Shown here piece after piece: positions 49,050 to 62,489 of a stretch of 64,000 bases of DNA. The notes beneath the pieces are model-generated. The model saw only the letters and a program-made list of their open reading frames with translations, did no database searches and was not told the DNA's origin. Source of the DNA: Panulirus ornatus (lineage: Eukaryota > Arthropoda > Malacostraca > Decapoda > Palinuridae); contig NC_092225.1 of assembly GCF_036320965.1 (NCBI RefSeq), positions 59,578,424-59,642,423 on the forward strand, written 5' to 3'. Each line of letters begins with the position of its first letter. The first letter of the stretch is position 1. The position numbers and the translations under genes were made by a program.

Positions 49050-49160
49050 GAGGGAGGGAGGGAGGGAGGGAGGGAGGGAGGGAGGGAGGGAAGGAAGGAG
49101 GGAGGGAGGGCGGGAAGGATGGAGGGAGGGAGGGAAGGAGGGAAGAAGGGAGGGATGGAG
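49050..49160. repeat. (GGGA)n G-rich tetranucleotide array
   Basis: GGAG/GGGA repeats with occasional AAGG variants. The plus strand has many runs of three G with short loops, so G-quadruplexes could form. Confidence 0.9.
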
Positions 49161-50265
49161 AGAGGTCGTAGTATTACTCCTGGTGGGCCACGAGAGAAGG
49201 GGTGAAAGGTAAATTGTTTACGAGTGGAGGACGTGATGGCAAGCGCATGTTGTGCGTCCTTTAAGCTGATGAGACAAGATCCTTAGGCCTCGCGCGTGGT
49301 CTCGACTTACTGGGAAGTCGTCAGCGAGAGTTTTATCTGTCTACTGAACACGAGAGAAAATCATTTAACGCTCGAGCGAAATACCTACGTATTTTGAATG
49401 AAAAAAAAGATAAAAGCTAAGAGGATAAATATTCGTTGATAACGAATAACCAATCATACCGATGATCTAATCAAGGTGTAATTAAGAGGATGATGAAGGC
49501 GACATGATCATCTCAGCTGCCATAATGGGGGACAGTATGATTATGACGGAGGGACTCACGATGTGAAAGGAAATCTATTTCACAAGTCTTGAGAGAACCT
49601 GCGTGGCAATACTTCTTCAACCAATGTGTCAGGGAACACACCAGAGTCACCGTCATGAGATCAGATCTCTCTCTTTGGACTGCAGGAGACTGGATGTTGG
49701 AGACATCAGCTATGGCACTCCACAGAAGGGAAAGGGTCAAGAATTGCTCCCTTCTGGAGCGTGCGGTCGACACTGAGGCAACGAAGGCAGTCAATACCAT
49801 CCCAAAAACACCACAGGAGGAGGACAGGAAACTACAGTGAACTAGAGGAATCCCCTGGCAATTGGAGGGTGTAACGCTACAACCTGAACACAGACCAGTG
49901 TCTCAGGAGGAGCCTGTAAAATCCACAGGATGTCGGTGCATGGGGTCTTGAGGGATGGGAGATAGATATCATGTGTTTGTGGCCTAAAAGGTTGCGTCAA
50001 GAGATCATAAAAAGATACATGTATGCGACAAAGATGGTAGAGGAGGCGTCATTCGTACGCAGCATTGGAAAGGTGTAAGATATCGGGAGTTAATGCAGTT
50101 TGAATGAGGAGAATAAAAGAAGCAGTCGACATGGCTAAATAAAATAAGAAGCCGTCACTTAAAGGGCCCCTTCACCCACCCACACTCCCCATCACTTGTA
50201 CAGAGTAAGTTCCATGAGCTGTTGACCCCACCTGAAATCTTGGAAAAAGAGCTGCATGGCCTGGA
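49161..50265. other. Unassigned 1.1-kb stretch
   Basis: Overlapping open frames on opposite strands at 49.5-49.84 kb have no recognised domain. Confidence 0.4.
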
Positions 50266-50267
50266 GC

Positions 50268-50346
<79 letters not shown>

Positions 50347-50348
50347 CG
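50266..50348. repeat. (GT)n microsatellite
   Basis: A long GT run ending in GCGTGCGTG. Confidence 0.95.
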
Positions 50349-50518
50349 TGTGAAATCCTACATACACATGCATTTACCGTAGGGGAGTGTCAACAATACG
50401 AGTGGTTTAGAAAATGGTTTATGTTAAAGATATTTTGATTTATTGGTCGAACGATGCAACTCTTTTTTTTTTTCATCGTTAATATTTTTTTCGTTGATCA
50501 GAGAATCTGCAGAGCAAT

Positions 50519-50519
<1 letters not shown>

Positions 50520-50590
<71 letters not shown>
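50520..50590. repeat. (TA)n microsatellite
   Basis: Uninterrupted TA run. Confidence 0.95.
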
Positions 50591-50592
<2 letters not shown>

Positions 50593-51000
50593 GTGGCCGG
50601 ATTATTCATTATCTAGCCGGATAAAACAAACATTATCTTAACATCTGACTGAGATCTAATGAGGTGGTTACCATCCGGGCGTCACGTTACGGTCGGACGT
50701 GGCCAGATAATGTTCATATCTTCACGGTAACCAGTGACAGAGGCTCCTCCATGTGCGCTGTGGTCTTGAGGGGTGGTGGAGAGATGAACCATCATTATAG
50801 TGATTACTGCCTGATATACGACTCCCCCCCAACCCCCGGGGCCTGCTCATAGTTAGCCCTGCCCCTCTCCTCATGCCCGCCTGCGCTTGTCTGCTCCGCA
50901 TGAGTCCAGAGGCGGCAGCGAACTCTGGGTGGGGGTCGTGAAATTTAGACTCTTTTTTTTATGCATCTCGCAAATTGTGCTGGGCTCGCAAAGTGATCAG
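50591..51000. other. Unassigned sequence
   Basis: No motif assigned. Confidence 0.4.
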
Positions 51001-51400
51001 GTTTGGCTCATCATCCGTGTGTTGCCTTGACCCTGATGATCACTGGATGGAATGATCGTTATCCTGCAACACACACTTGTGTGTTGTCTTCACCCCAATG
51101 ATCACTGGACACAGAGATCACTTCCCTGCAACACTCTTGTGTGTTACCTTCACTCTAACGATCACCTTACACAGGGATCACTTCCTTGCAACACGCTTGT
51201 GTGTTGCCTTCACTCTAATGATCACCTTACACAGGGATCACTTCCTTGCAACACTCTTGTGTGTTGCCTTCACCCTAATGATCACACTACACAGAGATCA
51301 CTTCCCTGCAACACTCTTGTATGTTGCCTTTACTCTAATGATCATTCGACACAGAGATCACCTGCCACACTCCTGTGTGATGCTAATACACAGATACTTA
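51001..51400. repeat. 60-bp minisatellite, ~6-7 copies
   Basis: The period is exactly 60 bp. The unit contains ACACTTGTGTGTTGCCTTCA, CTCTAATGATCACC and ACACAGGGATCACTTCC. A plus frame (51052-51483) repeats CNTLVCCLHSNDH every 20 residues, and a second plus frame is also open. Confidence 0.92.
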
Positions 51401-51984
51401 ATCTACATGGTGATCATTTCTTGCAATGTTTATGTTGTTTTCCATCTCATGATCACTTCCTGATCAATCTTTGTGCTTTTTGATTGTGAACTTGTGTAAC
51501 CTTGCTCCTTATTACCGTTTCTGTTCTTGAAGCACTAATATCCATCTATCATACGTCCAGAACAAGATCAATTAGATAATTACAGTCGTCTCTTCAACTA
51601 CCACATACTCAGTGAGGTAACATATAAACACCAGAGTATTACAGTTACAAGGCGAAGTTCGGACAAACTCCAAAGCTGGTACGGTACAAGACTGATGAAG
51701 TTCAACCCCGAGGGAAGGCTCAGTGCGATGAAGATGGCACACCGTGAGAACAGTGATATCCCCGATCTCTAAAGATAATATATTCATACACAAAAACCAA
51801 CAAGCTTAAAGGGCATTGAGCACAGAAGGCATCTACTTACAAAACCTCGTCACAAACAGTGTCTATCTTTCATATATGAGTCACGAAAAACTTTGGGTTC
51901 GAATCTGCTGGTCTAAGATGGGGAGAAAAGATCTTTAGCTCTGTCGAAACCTAGATTTAAGAACAGAATCTTCGATGAGGGGGG
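51401..51984. other. Mostly unassigned; possible CR1 trace at 51.66-51.77 kb
   Basis: GACTGATGAAGTTCAACCCC followed by GCGATGAAGATGGCACACC resembles the 'LMKFNPxKCxVMxMGH' coding block of CR1-type RTs on the plus strand. The match is too short for a firm call. A box-B-like GGGTTCGAATCTG lies at 51.9 kb. Confidence 0.3.
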
Positions 51985-52098
51985 ATTCGTTTGAAGGGAA
52001 TATCCGATCTGGACTTAGGTAACGTGCCTTCGAAGATGCGAGTCACTTGAAGGGAATATCCGACCTGGACTTGGGCAACTGGCCTCTGAAGTGGGGAA
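51985..52098. repeat. 56-bp near-duplication
   Basis: TTGAAGGGAATATCCGATCT at 51991 and TTGAAGGGAATATCCGACCT at 52047, each followed by a GGACTT(A/G)GG and TTCGAAG/CTGAAG block. Confidence 0.85.
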
Positions 52099-52189
52099 TC
52101 TCTGAATAGAAAGATTCGGCCATTCGCTTGGTCCCTGTTCACAGTGCAGCGGCCAGTGAGGAAGGAAGCAACATGCGGCTCTTTTGTCT

Positions 52190-52746
<557 letters not shown>

Positions 52747-52776
<30 letters not shown>
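52747..52776. repeat. (TA)n microsatellite, short
   Basis: A TA run abutting the 3' side of the tRNA-derived SINE. Confidence 0.9.
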
Positions 52777-52862
52777 CATACAAACCTCCAACAGCCAGGA
52801 TCGAACCCGGGACCCTTGTGCAACTGGCGGGAGCGCTACCGCTAGGCTATGATCGCCCCTAA
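52777..52862 (-). mobile_element. tRNA-derived SINE, family 2
   Basis: On the minus strand it reads GGGGCGATCATAGCCTAGCG, GTAGCGCTCCCGCC (box-A region), then CCCGGGTTCGATCCTGGC (box B). The acceptor ends (GGGGCGA and CTGTTGGA) do not pair and the T-stem has a mismatch, so it is tRNA-derived but not a tRNA gene. A second partial copy lies at 53.06-53.11 kb. Confidence 0.65.
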
Positions 52863-53054
52863 TAGGGAAATGACTATTCGAATACCATGTACTCGAATAC
52901 CCTTTGTCTCACGTTGGTGAGCAACGGGGTCTACACCGGTCATATCCCATTAGGCTCACACAGCCAGCAGATAGCATTTTACCTAACCTAATTGTACAAC
53001 GTGGAGGTATATGAATACGAACAAATTGAATATGAACGCGCACCTACATAGACC

Positions 53055-53106
53055 ATTCAAACCTCCAACAGCCAGGATCGAACCCGGGACCCCGGTGCAA
53101 CAGGCG
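53055..53106 (-). mobile_element. tRNA-derived SINE, family 2, partial copy
   Basis: Shares CCTCCAACAGCCAGGATCGA and CCCGGGACC with the copy 280 bp upstream, then breaks off at GGCGCGAGCG and continues as LINE-A 3' UTR. Confidence 0.7.
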
Positions 53107-53286
53107 CGAGCGAGGTAGCGCTAGGAAAAGACAAAAGCCATATTCGTTCACGCTCAGTCTCTAGCTGTCATGTGCAATGCACCGAAACCACAGCTCCCTT
53201 TCCACATCCAAGCCCTACAAAACTTTCCATGGTTTACCCCAGACGCCTCACATGCCCTGACGTCGACCCCGGTATACCACAATGTT
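53103..53286 (-). mobile_element. LINE-A 3' UTR fragment
   Basis: Plus-strand blocks GCGAGGTAGCGCTAGGAAAA, CTCAGTCTCTAGCTGTCATG and CCATGGTTTACCCCAGACGC match 28.60-28.78 kb (minus copy) and the 1.0-1.2 kb copy. No coding part is retained. Confidence 0.85.
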
Positions 53287-54534
53287 GCAAATTTTTAGGG
53301 TAAGGAACGGAGAACAGGTTATTCCATGTTCATTTGTGAATAAAATCAAATTCAAGACACTGAATGAAAGATCATTTCTTGACTATCACCAACTCTGGGG
53401 GCCTTCGAGTTATCTGAAAGATGAAAATCCCATCGTTTTTGGGTAAGGAATCGAAAGTGACATACGTCAATCACACAGCAATAGCTGCATGTTAACTCAT
53501 TGGCCAATCAATGATACTACACGTGTCATTGTGCACTTGAATAGAAATTTTGAGGAGTTTTGGTATACGCTGGCAGATCCCCGGGATGGGAAGATGATTG
53601 AGCTTGGGTCACGATATCCCATCGTCCAAAAATAAAGATATTTTGACATAATTAAGTTTATGGTGGGAAGACCAAGTTTTTGCCTGGAGATGTTCCAAGT
53701 TTTATGTCACTGTCGTAAATTCACTTGAACACCAGATTTTGTCTATATCGTGACCCTATTAGTCGCGTAATATCAATAAATTGTCCCCCGATGCTAATGA
53801 ACTGCTCAGGTTTTTCTGAAGTAAATCATCCGTACCTTAGGCGAGTCCTCCCTCCTTTTTTCTACGAGAATTATGGATTCTTATCCAAGAGAAAACGAAA
53901 CGCGAGGCGGAGAATCATTCCTTGCCGTAGCCACAACAAAGCCAACCCTTGTGTTTAACTTGGGAATCAAAGACGTGGGTACGTCTCTAATAGGTAATAT
54001 GTGTGTGTCTATGCAGTGAATATATGGGGAACCACAGCCCGCTTCTGTAACCTACGGGTGCCGAGGCATCGTAAACTTTCATCTGTATCTATGTGCCAAA
54101 TATATGAGGGAGCCCCCTCAAGCCTCTCTAGCTTTCCTCATACTCCCCGATGATGAGCATGGCTCTTTAACCTCACCTGCAGCAAGTGCCTGTTAACATC
54201 TATACCCTCGCCACGTCGTGTGATGATGGAGATAACCTAACTAATTCAGCTGGTGGTGGGTGGCTGGGCATGCGGCTTGAGGTGGATGCCACACGTCCTG
54301 GTCGAGGAAGGAGGGTGTTGGCGGGTCTTTCTCGCTACCTCGGCCCAACACGGACGAGGTCTGCCCTTCAATGGCCGAGCAAATTGTCCCTCACGATGAT
54401 TTGTCCACGGACAATCATCCCCCGCCGTCAGCCTTGACCAAGCACGTTTCCCTCCCGTCTGCTGAAATAGAGCCTCAGGTGCCCAGGCCTGACTGGTGGA
54501 TCTGCAACGGGTGTGTGGAGCTGTGGACACGATG
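53287..54534. other. Unassigned 1.2-kb stretch
   Basis: Short open frames on both strands at 54.19-54.55 kb overlap and have no recognised domain. Confidence 0.4.
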
Positions 54535-54745
54535 GTGTGGAGCTCTGTCCTAGGTGTGGAGCTATGACCAGTCTGATGTGGCGCTGTGACTAGGATGCAG
54601 AGATGTGGCCAAGCTGATATGGAGCTGTGACTAGGATGTGGAGCTTGTGATCAGGTTGGTGTGGAGCTGTGGCCGGGCTATGAGGCTGTGGCCAGGCTGG
54701 AGTGGAGCTATAGCCAGGCTGGTGTGGAGCAGTGTCCTGCATGTA
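54535..54745. repeat. Diverged ~23-bp tandem repeat, ~9 copies
   Basis: GGTGTGGAGCTGTGGCCAGG-type units with frequent substitutions and small indels. Confidence 0.75.
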
Positions 54746-55344
54746 GAGCGGTGACGAGTAAGCTGAATTATACATATAGATCTAATAACTGAACGGTGAC
54801 ACTGTCCCCACTCTACGCCTGGAAGGTAGTGCAGATTCGCCGATAACACTCCCATAAGAGAGGTTTCACATTCGTCCCACTATGAGGGTATATCTTGCTA
54901 AGACTCAGCATCTATTGGTAATCACTTGCAAGTCATCAAAAATTACTCTGTACTCTGAGATGAAGTAACTTGTGACCCAACTAGTGTTTTCTCTGACGGA
55001 AGATATACAGGTTAAGACAGAACAATAGATTCAATAGATAACCAGGCAAACGCTATTGTCGTCACTCGTTAACAATTTATATAACCTAATTTTCCTTCAT
55101 TATACAAACTCCGGCCCAGGGAATACAAATAGGTTTTTTTTTCATCGCTTCTCTACATATCTTTAGCTAATACCTACATAGAAAGTAGAGCTTTCTAACT
55201 TCTAGACTACAGATATTCGACTCTGGTATTGATCACATGGTAATTCTAATTAATTCAAGTTATTAGAGATTTTCGTGTGATCTTTACCTTCGGGTAGGAA
55301 ACCTCCTTGAGTGCCAGCTGTCTCTCCACCAGCTGCTTGTAATC
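54746..55344. other. Unassigned sequence
   Basis: AT-rich; no motif assigned. Confidence 0.4.
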
Positions 55345-55738
55345 CTTGAGCATAATGGTACGAACCCTGAACATGATGGTACGACCCCTGAGCCCGACGG
55401 TGCGACACTTGAGCACGACGGTACGACCCATGGGCATGATAGCGTCAGAGGCCAGGCTATTAAACCCGAGAAACGTACCGTCGTGTTCTACGGTCGTACC
55501 GTCGTGCTCATGGGGTTCGTACCATCGTGTTCAAATGGTGGTACCGTCGTGTTAAAATGGTCTTACCGTCATGAATGAATAACTCGTACCTTTTTGCTCA
55601 AAGGGTAGTACCATCGTGGAGGAGTCCAACCGTCGTATTTATGTGGTCGTGGCGTCGTTTTCAAGGGTCGCGCTTGGCCAAGAGTCGTACCGTCATGCTC
55701 AAGGGGTCGTGCCGTCGTGTTCAAGGGGACAGGAGCAT
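55345..55738. repeat. CGAC-rich ~22-bp minisatellite, head-to-head arrangement, locus 2
   Basis: Left arm (55.35-55.44 kb): CTTGAGCACGACGGTACGAC orientation. Right arm (55.48-55.74 kb): GTCGTACCGTCGTGCTCA orientation. The two are reverse complements, with a ~35-bp switch region containing AGGCCAGGCTATTAAACC. Same motif and arm order as at 33.5 kb. Confidence 0.8.
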
Positions 55739-56248
55739 AAGACTTACCACACGTGCACCAAAGTAGTGCTGACAGAGGATCCATATGACTGTAAACATTC
55801 GTGGTGCTTGTTTACAAAGTCTCATTTACAAAAGTGTATTTACGGTTGTGGTAGAGAAAAATTGTTCTTTTTCTTTTGACGAAACCTTAAAGTGATATCT
55901 AGTTCTTTTATCACAATTGCAACGCAGACTCAGTCCATAAATCTAGTTTAGATTCAGTCACCAACACATACACTATCTACTCACATAAAACTGAAGGTCT
56001 AGTTCTGAAAATATATTTGCATAAACAGAAACGCAACAATGCTTGACAAAAAACAACTACAGCTGAGAGGACGACAACAACAACAGCATAAAAAAGACAC
56101 CGAAGAATCATACTCACAAAATGGAGAGAAATGTTCCGAATCTGCTGTTGTTCACATGTCGTATGGACAACAGAACAAAATTGCCCCAAGTCGACAATAC
56201 AAGACATTACAATGAAACAAGGCAACGGTATGAACCAATGAATTGACC
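55739..56248. other. Unassigned sequence
   Basis: No motif assigned. Confidence 0.4.
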
Positions 56249-56274
56249 TCTCTCTCTCTCTCTCTCTCTCTCTG
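56249..56274. repeat. (CT)n microsatellite, short
   Basis: About 13 CT units. Confidence 0.9.
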
Positions 56275-56794
56275 CAGGATGTCAAGAAATTCAAGAACTT
56301 TATATAACAAGTTCATATAGAATAAACAAAGAAGAAAAAACGTATGGCCGCGCTCGAGGTTCCCCTTGCGTTATGACGCCCGTGGGAACCTACAGTGGGT
56401 ACTCGGACTGTCGTGTGGGTTCTGGCCATCAAGGGGACTGTCGCCAGCCCTTGAAGGCAGCGTCAGCAGTGATGCCGTCAACAGCCTTGAGGGAGGTAGC
56501 GTCAGCCCTGTTACCGTCGCCTGCCTTTGGGTCACTCTCAGCAGGGTCAACCAATAGCAAATCACAAAGTAGAAGACTTCAGCCAAACCGTAAGTCAGAA
56601 ACAGAGCCAAATGGGTACATAAACTTGGTTTTGCGTAAGGTACTTTTTTTTTTTCTTCTTAACTCGACCGAGGTTCGACCCCCACTCCATCTATCAAACG
56701 GAGTCACTCACTCAGCTGGAGCCACGGTCGTGGCGAGGCGCAATGAGCTACAACATCCAGCCGCAATAGTGACTTGCCCTACTGAAGGATGAAC
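56275..56794. other. Unassigned sequence
   Basis: A 139-codon plus frame (56373-56792) is open without simple repeats (Ala/Ser/Pro-rich) but carries no domain I recognise. An opposing minus frame overlaps its first half. Confidence 0.35.
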
Positions 56795-58488
56795 AGCACC
56801 ACACTTTAGCACTTTGTGTTTAGATCACACTTTAGCACTTTGTGTAGAGACCACACTTTAGCACTTAGTGTAGAGACCACACTTTAGCACTTTGTGTAGA
56901 GACCACACTTTAGCACTTTGTGTAGAGACCACACTTTAGCACTTTGTGTTTAGATCACACTTTAGCACTTTGTGTAGAGACCACACTTTAGCACTTAGTG
57001 TAGAGACCACACTTTAGCACTTTGTGTAGAGACCACACTTTAGCACTTAGTGTAGAGACCACACTTTAGCACTTTGTGTAGAGACCACACTTTAGCACTT
57101 TGTGTAGACCACACTTTAGCACTTTGTGTTTAGATCACACTTTAGCACTTTGTGTAGAGACCACACTTCAGCACTTTGTGTAGAGACCACACTTTAGCAC
57201 TTTGTGTTTAGATCACACTTTAGCACTTTGTGTTTAGACCACACTTTAGCACTTTGTGTAGAGACCACACTTTAGCACTTTGTGTAGAGACCACACTTTA
57301 GCACTTTGTGTAGAGACCACACTTCAGCACTTTGTGTAGAGACCACACTTTAGCACTTTGTGTTTAGATCACACTTTAGCACTTTGTGTTTAGACCACAC
57401 TTTAGCACTTTGTGTAGAGACCACACTTTAGCACTTTGTGTAGAGACCACACTTTAGCACTTTGTGTAGAGACCACACTTCAGCACTTTGTGTAGAGACC
57501 ACACTTCAGCACTTTGTGTAGAGACCACACTTTAGCACTTTGTGTAGAGATCACACTTTAGCACTTTGTGTAGAGACCACACTTTAGCACTTTGTGTAGA
57601 GACCACACTTTAGCACTTTGTGTTTAGACCACACTTTAGCACTTTGTGTAGAGACCACACTTTAGCACTTTGTGTAGAGACCACACTTTAGCACTTTGTG
57701 TAGAGACCACACTTTAGCACTTTGTGTTTAGACCACACTTTAGCACTTTGTGTTTAGACCACACTTTAGCACTTAGTGTAGAGACCACACTTCAGCACTT
57801 TGTGTAGAGACCACACTTTAGCACTTTGTGTAGAGACCACACTTTAGCACTTTGTGTTTAGACCACACTTTAGCACTTTGTGTTTAGACCACACTTTAGC
57901 ACTTTGTGTTTAGACCACACTTTAGCACTTTGTGTAGAGACCACACTTTAGCACTTTGTGTAGAGACCACACTTTAGCACTTTGTGTTTAGACCACACTT
58001 TAGCACTTTGTGTAGAGACCACACTTTAGCACTTTGTGTAGAGACCACACTTTAGCACTTTGTGTAGAGACCACACTTTAGCACTTTGTGTTTAGACCAC
58101 ACTTTAGCACTTTGTGTTTAGACCACATTTTAGCACTTTGTGTAGAGACCACACTTTAGCACTTTGTGTTTAGACCACACTTTAGCACTTTGTGTAGAGA
58201 CCACACTTTAGCACTTTGTGTTTAGACCACACTTTAGCACTTTGTGTAGAGATCACACTTTAGCACTTTGTGTAGAGACCACACTTTAGCACTTTGTGTA
58301 GAGATCACACTTTAGCACTTTGTGTAGAGACCACACTTTAGCACTTTGTGTAGAGACCACACTTTAGCACTTTGTGTTTAGACCACACTTTAGCACTTTG
58401 TGTAGAGACCACACTTTAGCACTTTGTGTAGAGACCACACTTTAGCACTTTGTGTAGAGACCACACTTTAGCATTTTGTGTAGAGACC
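56795..58488. repeat. 26-bp satellite, ~65 copies
   Basis: The unit CACACTTTAGCACTTTGTGT ends in one of three variants: AGAGAC, TTAGAT or TTAGAC. Other recurrent variants are CACTTCAGC and CACTTAGTG. The period is 26 bp, with one 24-bp copy near 57.1 kb. TAG and TAA stops in every unit close all frames on both strands. Variants recur in blocks of six units (156 bp) around 57.21-57.36 kb. Confidence 0.97.
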
Positions 58489-59580
<1,092 letters not shown>

Positions 59581-60124
59581 TACACCGCGAGTGAAAAGTC
59601 ACCCTTGGTAAGGCTGTCTCATTGGGAGTCAATCATAAGAACTTTTCGCTCGAAAGAACTCCATCATTTCCCCTGCCACTGGATGTAGCGCATTCTTTGG
59701 AGCCGCAGGATCTCTTGGAAAGAGGTTCTGGGGTATGAATAAGTGAACAGATATATATGAACGTGATTATCATTATATCTTACACATGATACCATCCGGC
59801 CATAAGAGATAGAAGCCCATCATGACTCACTATTCTTAATCTCTATTGAAAGCAAGATAACAAAGAATAATAAATAAAAGAAATGACGAAAATACGACCC
59901 TAATATGATAACGCCAGACTTCTTCTACCTCGCAGCGAATAGCACCAGACTGGCGCGTATACCGCGCCAGCCTGGGGAACCTGAACGTGCTGTAATGGCG
60001 TATAATTGGGTAAGGATCTCGCCGCAGCTGTCACTTACCGTGCTAAACTGCGCCTCGAGGCAGACAGCCAAGACAGCACCATAAAGTCTCCCTGATCTGT
60101 TCTTCACGAGACTTGCTTTGCAGT
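59581..60124. other. Unassigned sequence
   Basis: No motif assigned. Confidence 0.4.
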
Positions 60125-60605
60125 TGGTGAGCAACTTTGTGTCCCTAGAGAGATGTTCTTATCATTATTTCCCAGGGATGACCAGAGACTGTCCTATCAT
60201 GACCTTAGATTAGCCAGAGATTGTTCTGTTTTTACCTTATAGATAACCAGAAATGGTGCTGTTATCATCCCAAGAATAACCGGTGATCTACATGATTTTA
60301 CTGCTTGGATAACGAGTTGATTGTCGTCTTGTTATCATGGGGATAACTAGACTTTCCCCGTTATTACCCTGTGAATAATCAGAGATTGTCCTGTTATCAT
60401 GCTAATGATAACAAGGCTTTCCTGTTATTGTTCCAAGGATAACCAGAGATCATCCTGTTAACGCCCGAAGGATATCCAGAGATTTTCCCCACTATTACCC
60501 AATGGAATACCAGATATTTTTCCCAATCAAAAGCCAAATGAATGACAAGATGTTTCCGTTATCATACGTGGATAACCAGGACGGCCAGGTTATCTTGGAT
60601 GGCTG
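60125..60605. repeat. 33-bp minisatellite, diverged, ~14 copies
   Basis: GGATAACCAGAGATTGTCCT and GTTATCAT blocks recur at about 60181, 60213, 60246, 60279, 60311, 60344, 60377, 60410 and 60442, so the period is 32-33 bp despite heavy divergence. Confidence 0.85.
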
Positions 60606-60646
60606 TCGAGAAAGAAAAAAAAAAAATGATATAAAACTCGAGCCAC

Positions 60647-60650
<4 letters not shown>

Positions 60651-60700
<50 letters not shown>
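60651..60700. repeat. (GT)n microsatellite
   Basis: Uninterrupted GT run. A (CA)n array follows 150 bp downstream in inverted sense. Confidence 0.95.
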
Positions 60701-60849
60701 CTGGGGAGGAGAAGGTCAGCGCTAAATCCATGTAGGTCGGGGCGGCCGTCCCTTCTTATCTGATGTGGAAATCGAGGCGACAAGGACTGACCAGGGACGT
60801 GATGGTAATCTGGAGAGGTGTCACGCTGATGTGTCCCCTCCCTACACCC

Positions 60850-60852
<3 letters not shown>

Positions 60853-60900
<48 letters not shown>
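60853..60900. repeat. (CA)n microsatellite
   Basis: Uninterrupted CA run. Confidence 0.95.
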
Positions 60901-60903
<3 letters not shown>

Positions 60904-61194
60904 TCACTGTTTCCTGTCAACCACAACCATGATGATGATGTCATCCTACAAACCACAGCCGCGTGTTACATCAAAATCATCTCACTTGAGATGAACGTTC
61001 ATCATCTTTCTTCATCTCTCCACCACTGTGACCCAATGTATGGCATGTTCAAGCCTTCGCCTTGACCAGGACATCACACTAATCTCCGATATCCACTGAA
61101 TACAGAGAGACAAGCAGTGGGTACACACCTCCAGGAGGGACATGAGCACCAACGGGTGAGTCTTCGAACCAGTTCGACGACGCTGACATTGAAC

Positions 61195-61435
61195 AGTTCT
61201 TCGAGAGGTGTTGGGATGGAGTAACCAAGAGAACATGATATGAAATTAAGGTAAGAAACTTGTCGAAAAGGATGTAAAGAAGTACTTTCATCGTATGGCT
61301 GGTGAAGGAATGGATTACAGCGACTCAGGACAAGGCTTAAATTCAAAGTGAAATTTAAGAAGTTGTATGTTAGCACAGTGTGTTGAAGAGATGGGGGCCC
61401 CAGGAGTGTAAGACTCCTCGTACAGTACAAAGAGG
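61195..61435 (+). mobile_element. CR1/Jockey-type LINE 3'-terminal fragment
   Basis: Plus-strand frames read YEIKVRNLSKRM, then KEVLSSYGW, RLRTRLKFKVKFKKLYV and a stop, followed by GATGGGGGCCCCAGGAGTGT and AAGACTCCTCGTACAGTAC. That resembles the end of a CR1-like ORF2 (LSxxxxKxxLxSxG ... VKxFKxxYD) and its 3' UTR. The rest of the element is absent. Confidence 0.55.
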
Positions 61436-61608
61436 TGAGTACAGATAATCAATTGCACAAAGCATGAGACACACCTACACATAAGAGTACACTCACCCAC
61501 AAATAAGTTCATAGTCTCTCTCTCTCAAAGGCCTCGACTCTGGGAGGATATTCTATACACGCATCTCTTACCCAATTCAATCAACAGAACCTCGAACCCT
61601 GTACAGTT

Positions 61609-61951
<343 letters not shown>

Positions 61952-62010
<59 letters not shown>
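61952..62010. repeat. (TA)n microsatellite
   Basis: TA run at the 5' edge (element sense) of the SINE-like copy. Confidence 0.95.
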
Positions 62011-62011
<1 letters not shown>

Positions 62012-62151
62012 CATATCGCAACCAAGGAGAGAAGAGAGCGTATCTGCAAGACGATTGAACCTTGAATAAATGAATAAATGAATAAATAAAGTAAGAAAGG
62101 TAGAAAGGGGGAGAGAAAAGAAAGATAGCAAGGTGTTGCTTGTTATTTCCG

Positions 62152-62188
<37 letters not shown>
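62152..62188. repeat. (TTG)n trinucleotide repeat
   Basis: About 12 GTT units. Confidence 0.95.
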
Positions 62189-62336
62189 CGCCTCCACGTA
62201 CAACATTAATAAAAGAAAATTCCCCTCAAAAAGATTTTTCTAGGCTTGGTTGTCAAGGCAGAATCTTCAGTAATCTTTTGAAAATCGTGCAGGGACTAAT
62301 ACCCTTCTTCACCCCTCCCCATTCCCTATCTTCCTT

Positions 62337-62400
62337 CATGACGTCACGATTAGCCGATTACACCAATGACGTCACGATTAGCCAATTATACGAATTAAGA
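62337..62400. repeat. 28-bp duplication with TGACGTCA palindromes
   Basis: ATGACGTCACGATTAGCC occurs twice, 28 bp apart. A third, partial CTGACGTC lies at ~62.41 kb. Confidence 0.9.
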
Positions 62401-62489
62401 GCTCCACTGACGTCCTCATTGTGCTTCACTACCTGCCTCACGGTTCGGTCCTCATACGTACGTCATTAAACCATGGGAACAATTAAGGA

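Noticed and set aside
52777..52862. tRNA gene on the minus strand
   Set aside because: The acceptor ends GGGGCGA and CTGTTGGA are not complementary and the T-stem has a mismatch. A second truncated copy nearby shows it is a SINE.
56373..56792. 139-codon plus frame as an exon
   Set aside because: Ala/Ser-rich and without a domain; partly mirrored by an open minus frame. It directly precedes the 26-bp satellite.
56795..58488. CRISPR-like array
   Set aside because: Units of 26 bp are directly adjacent with no spacers between repeats, in a eukaryotic-type context. It is a satellite.
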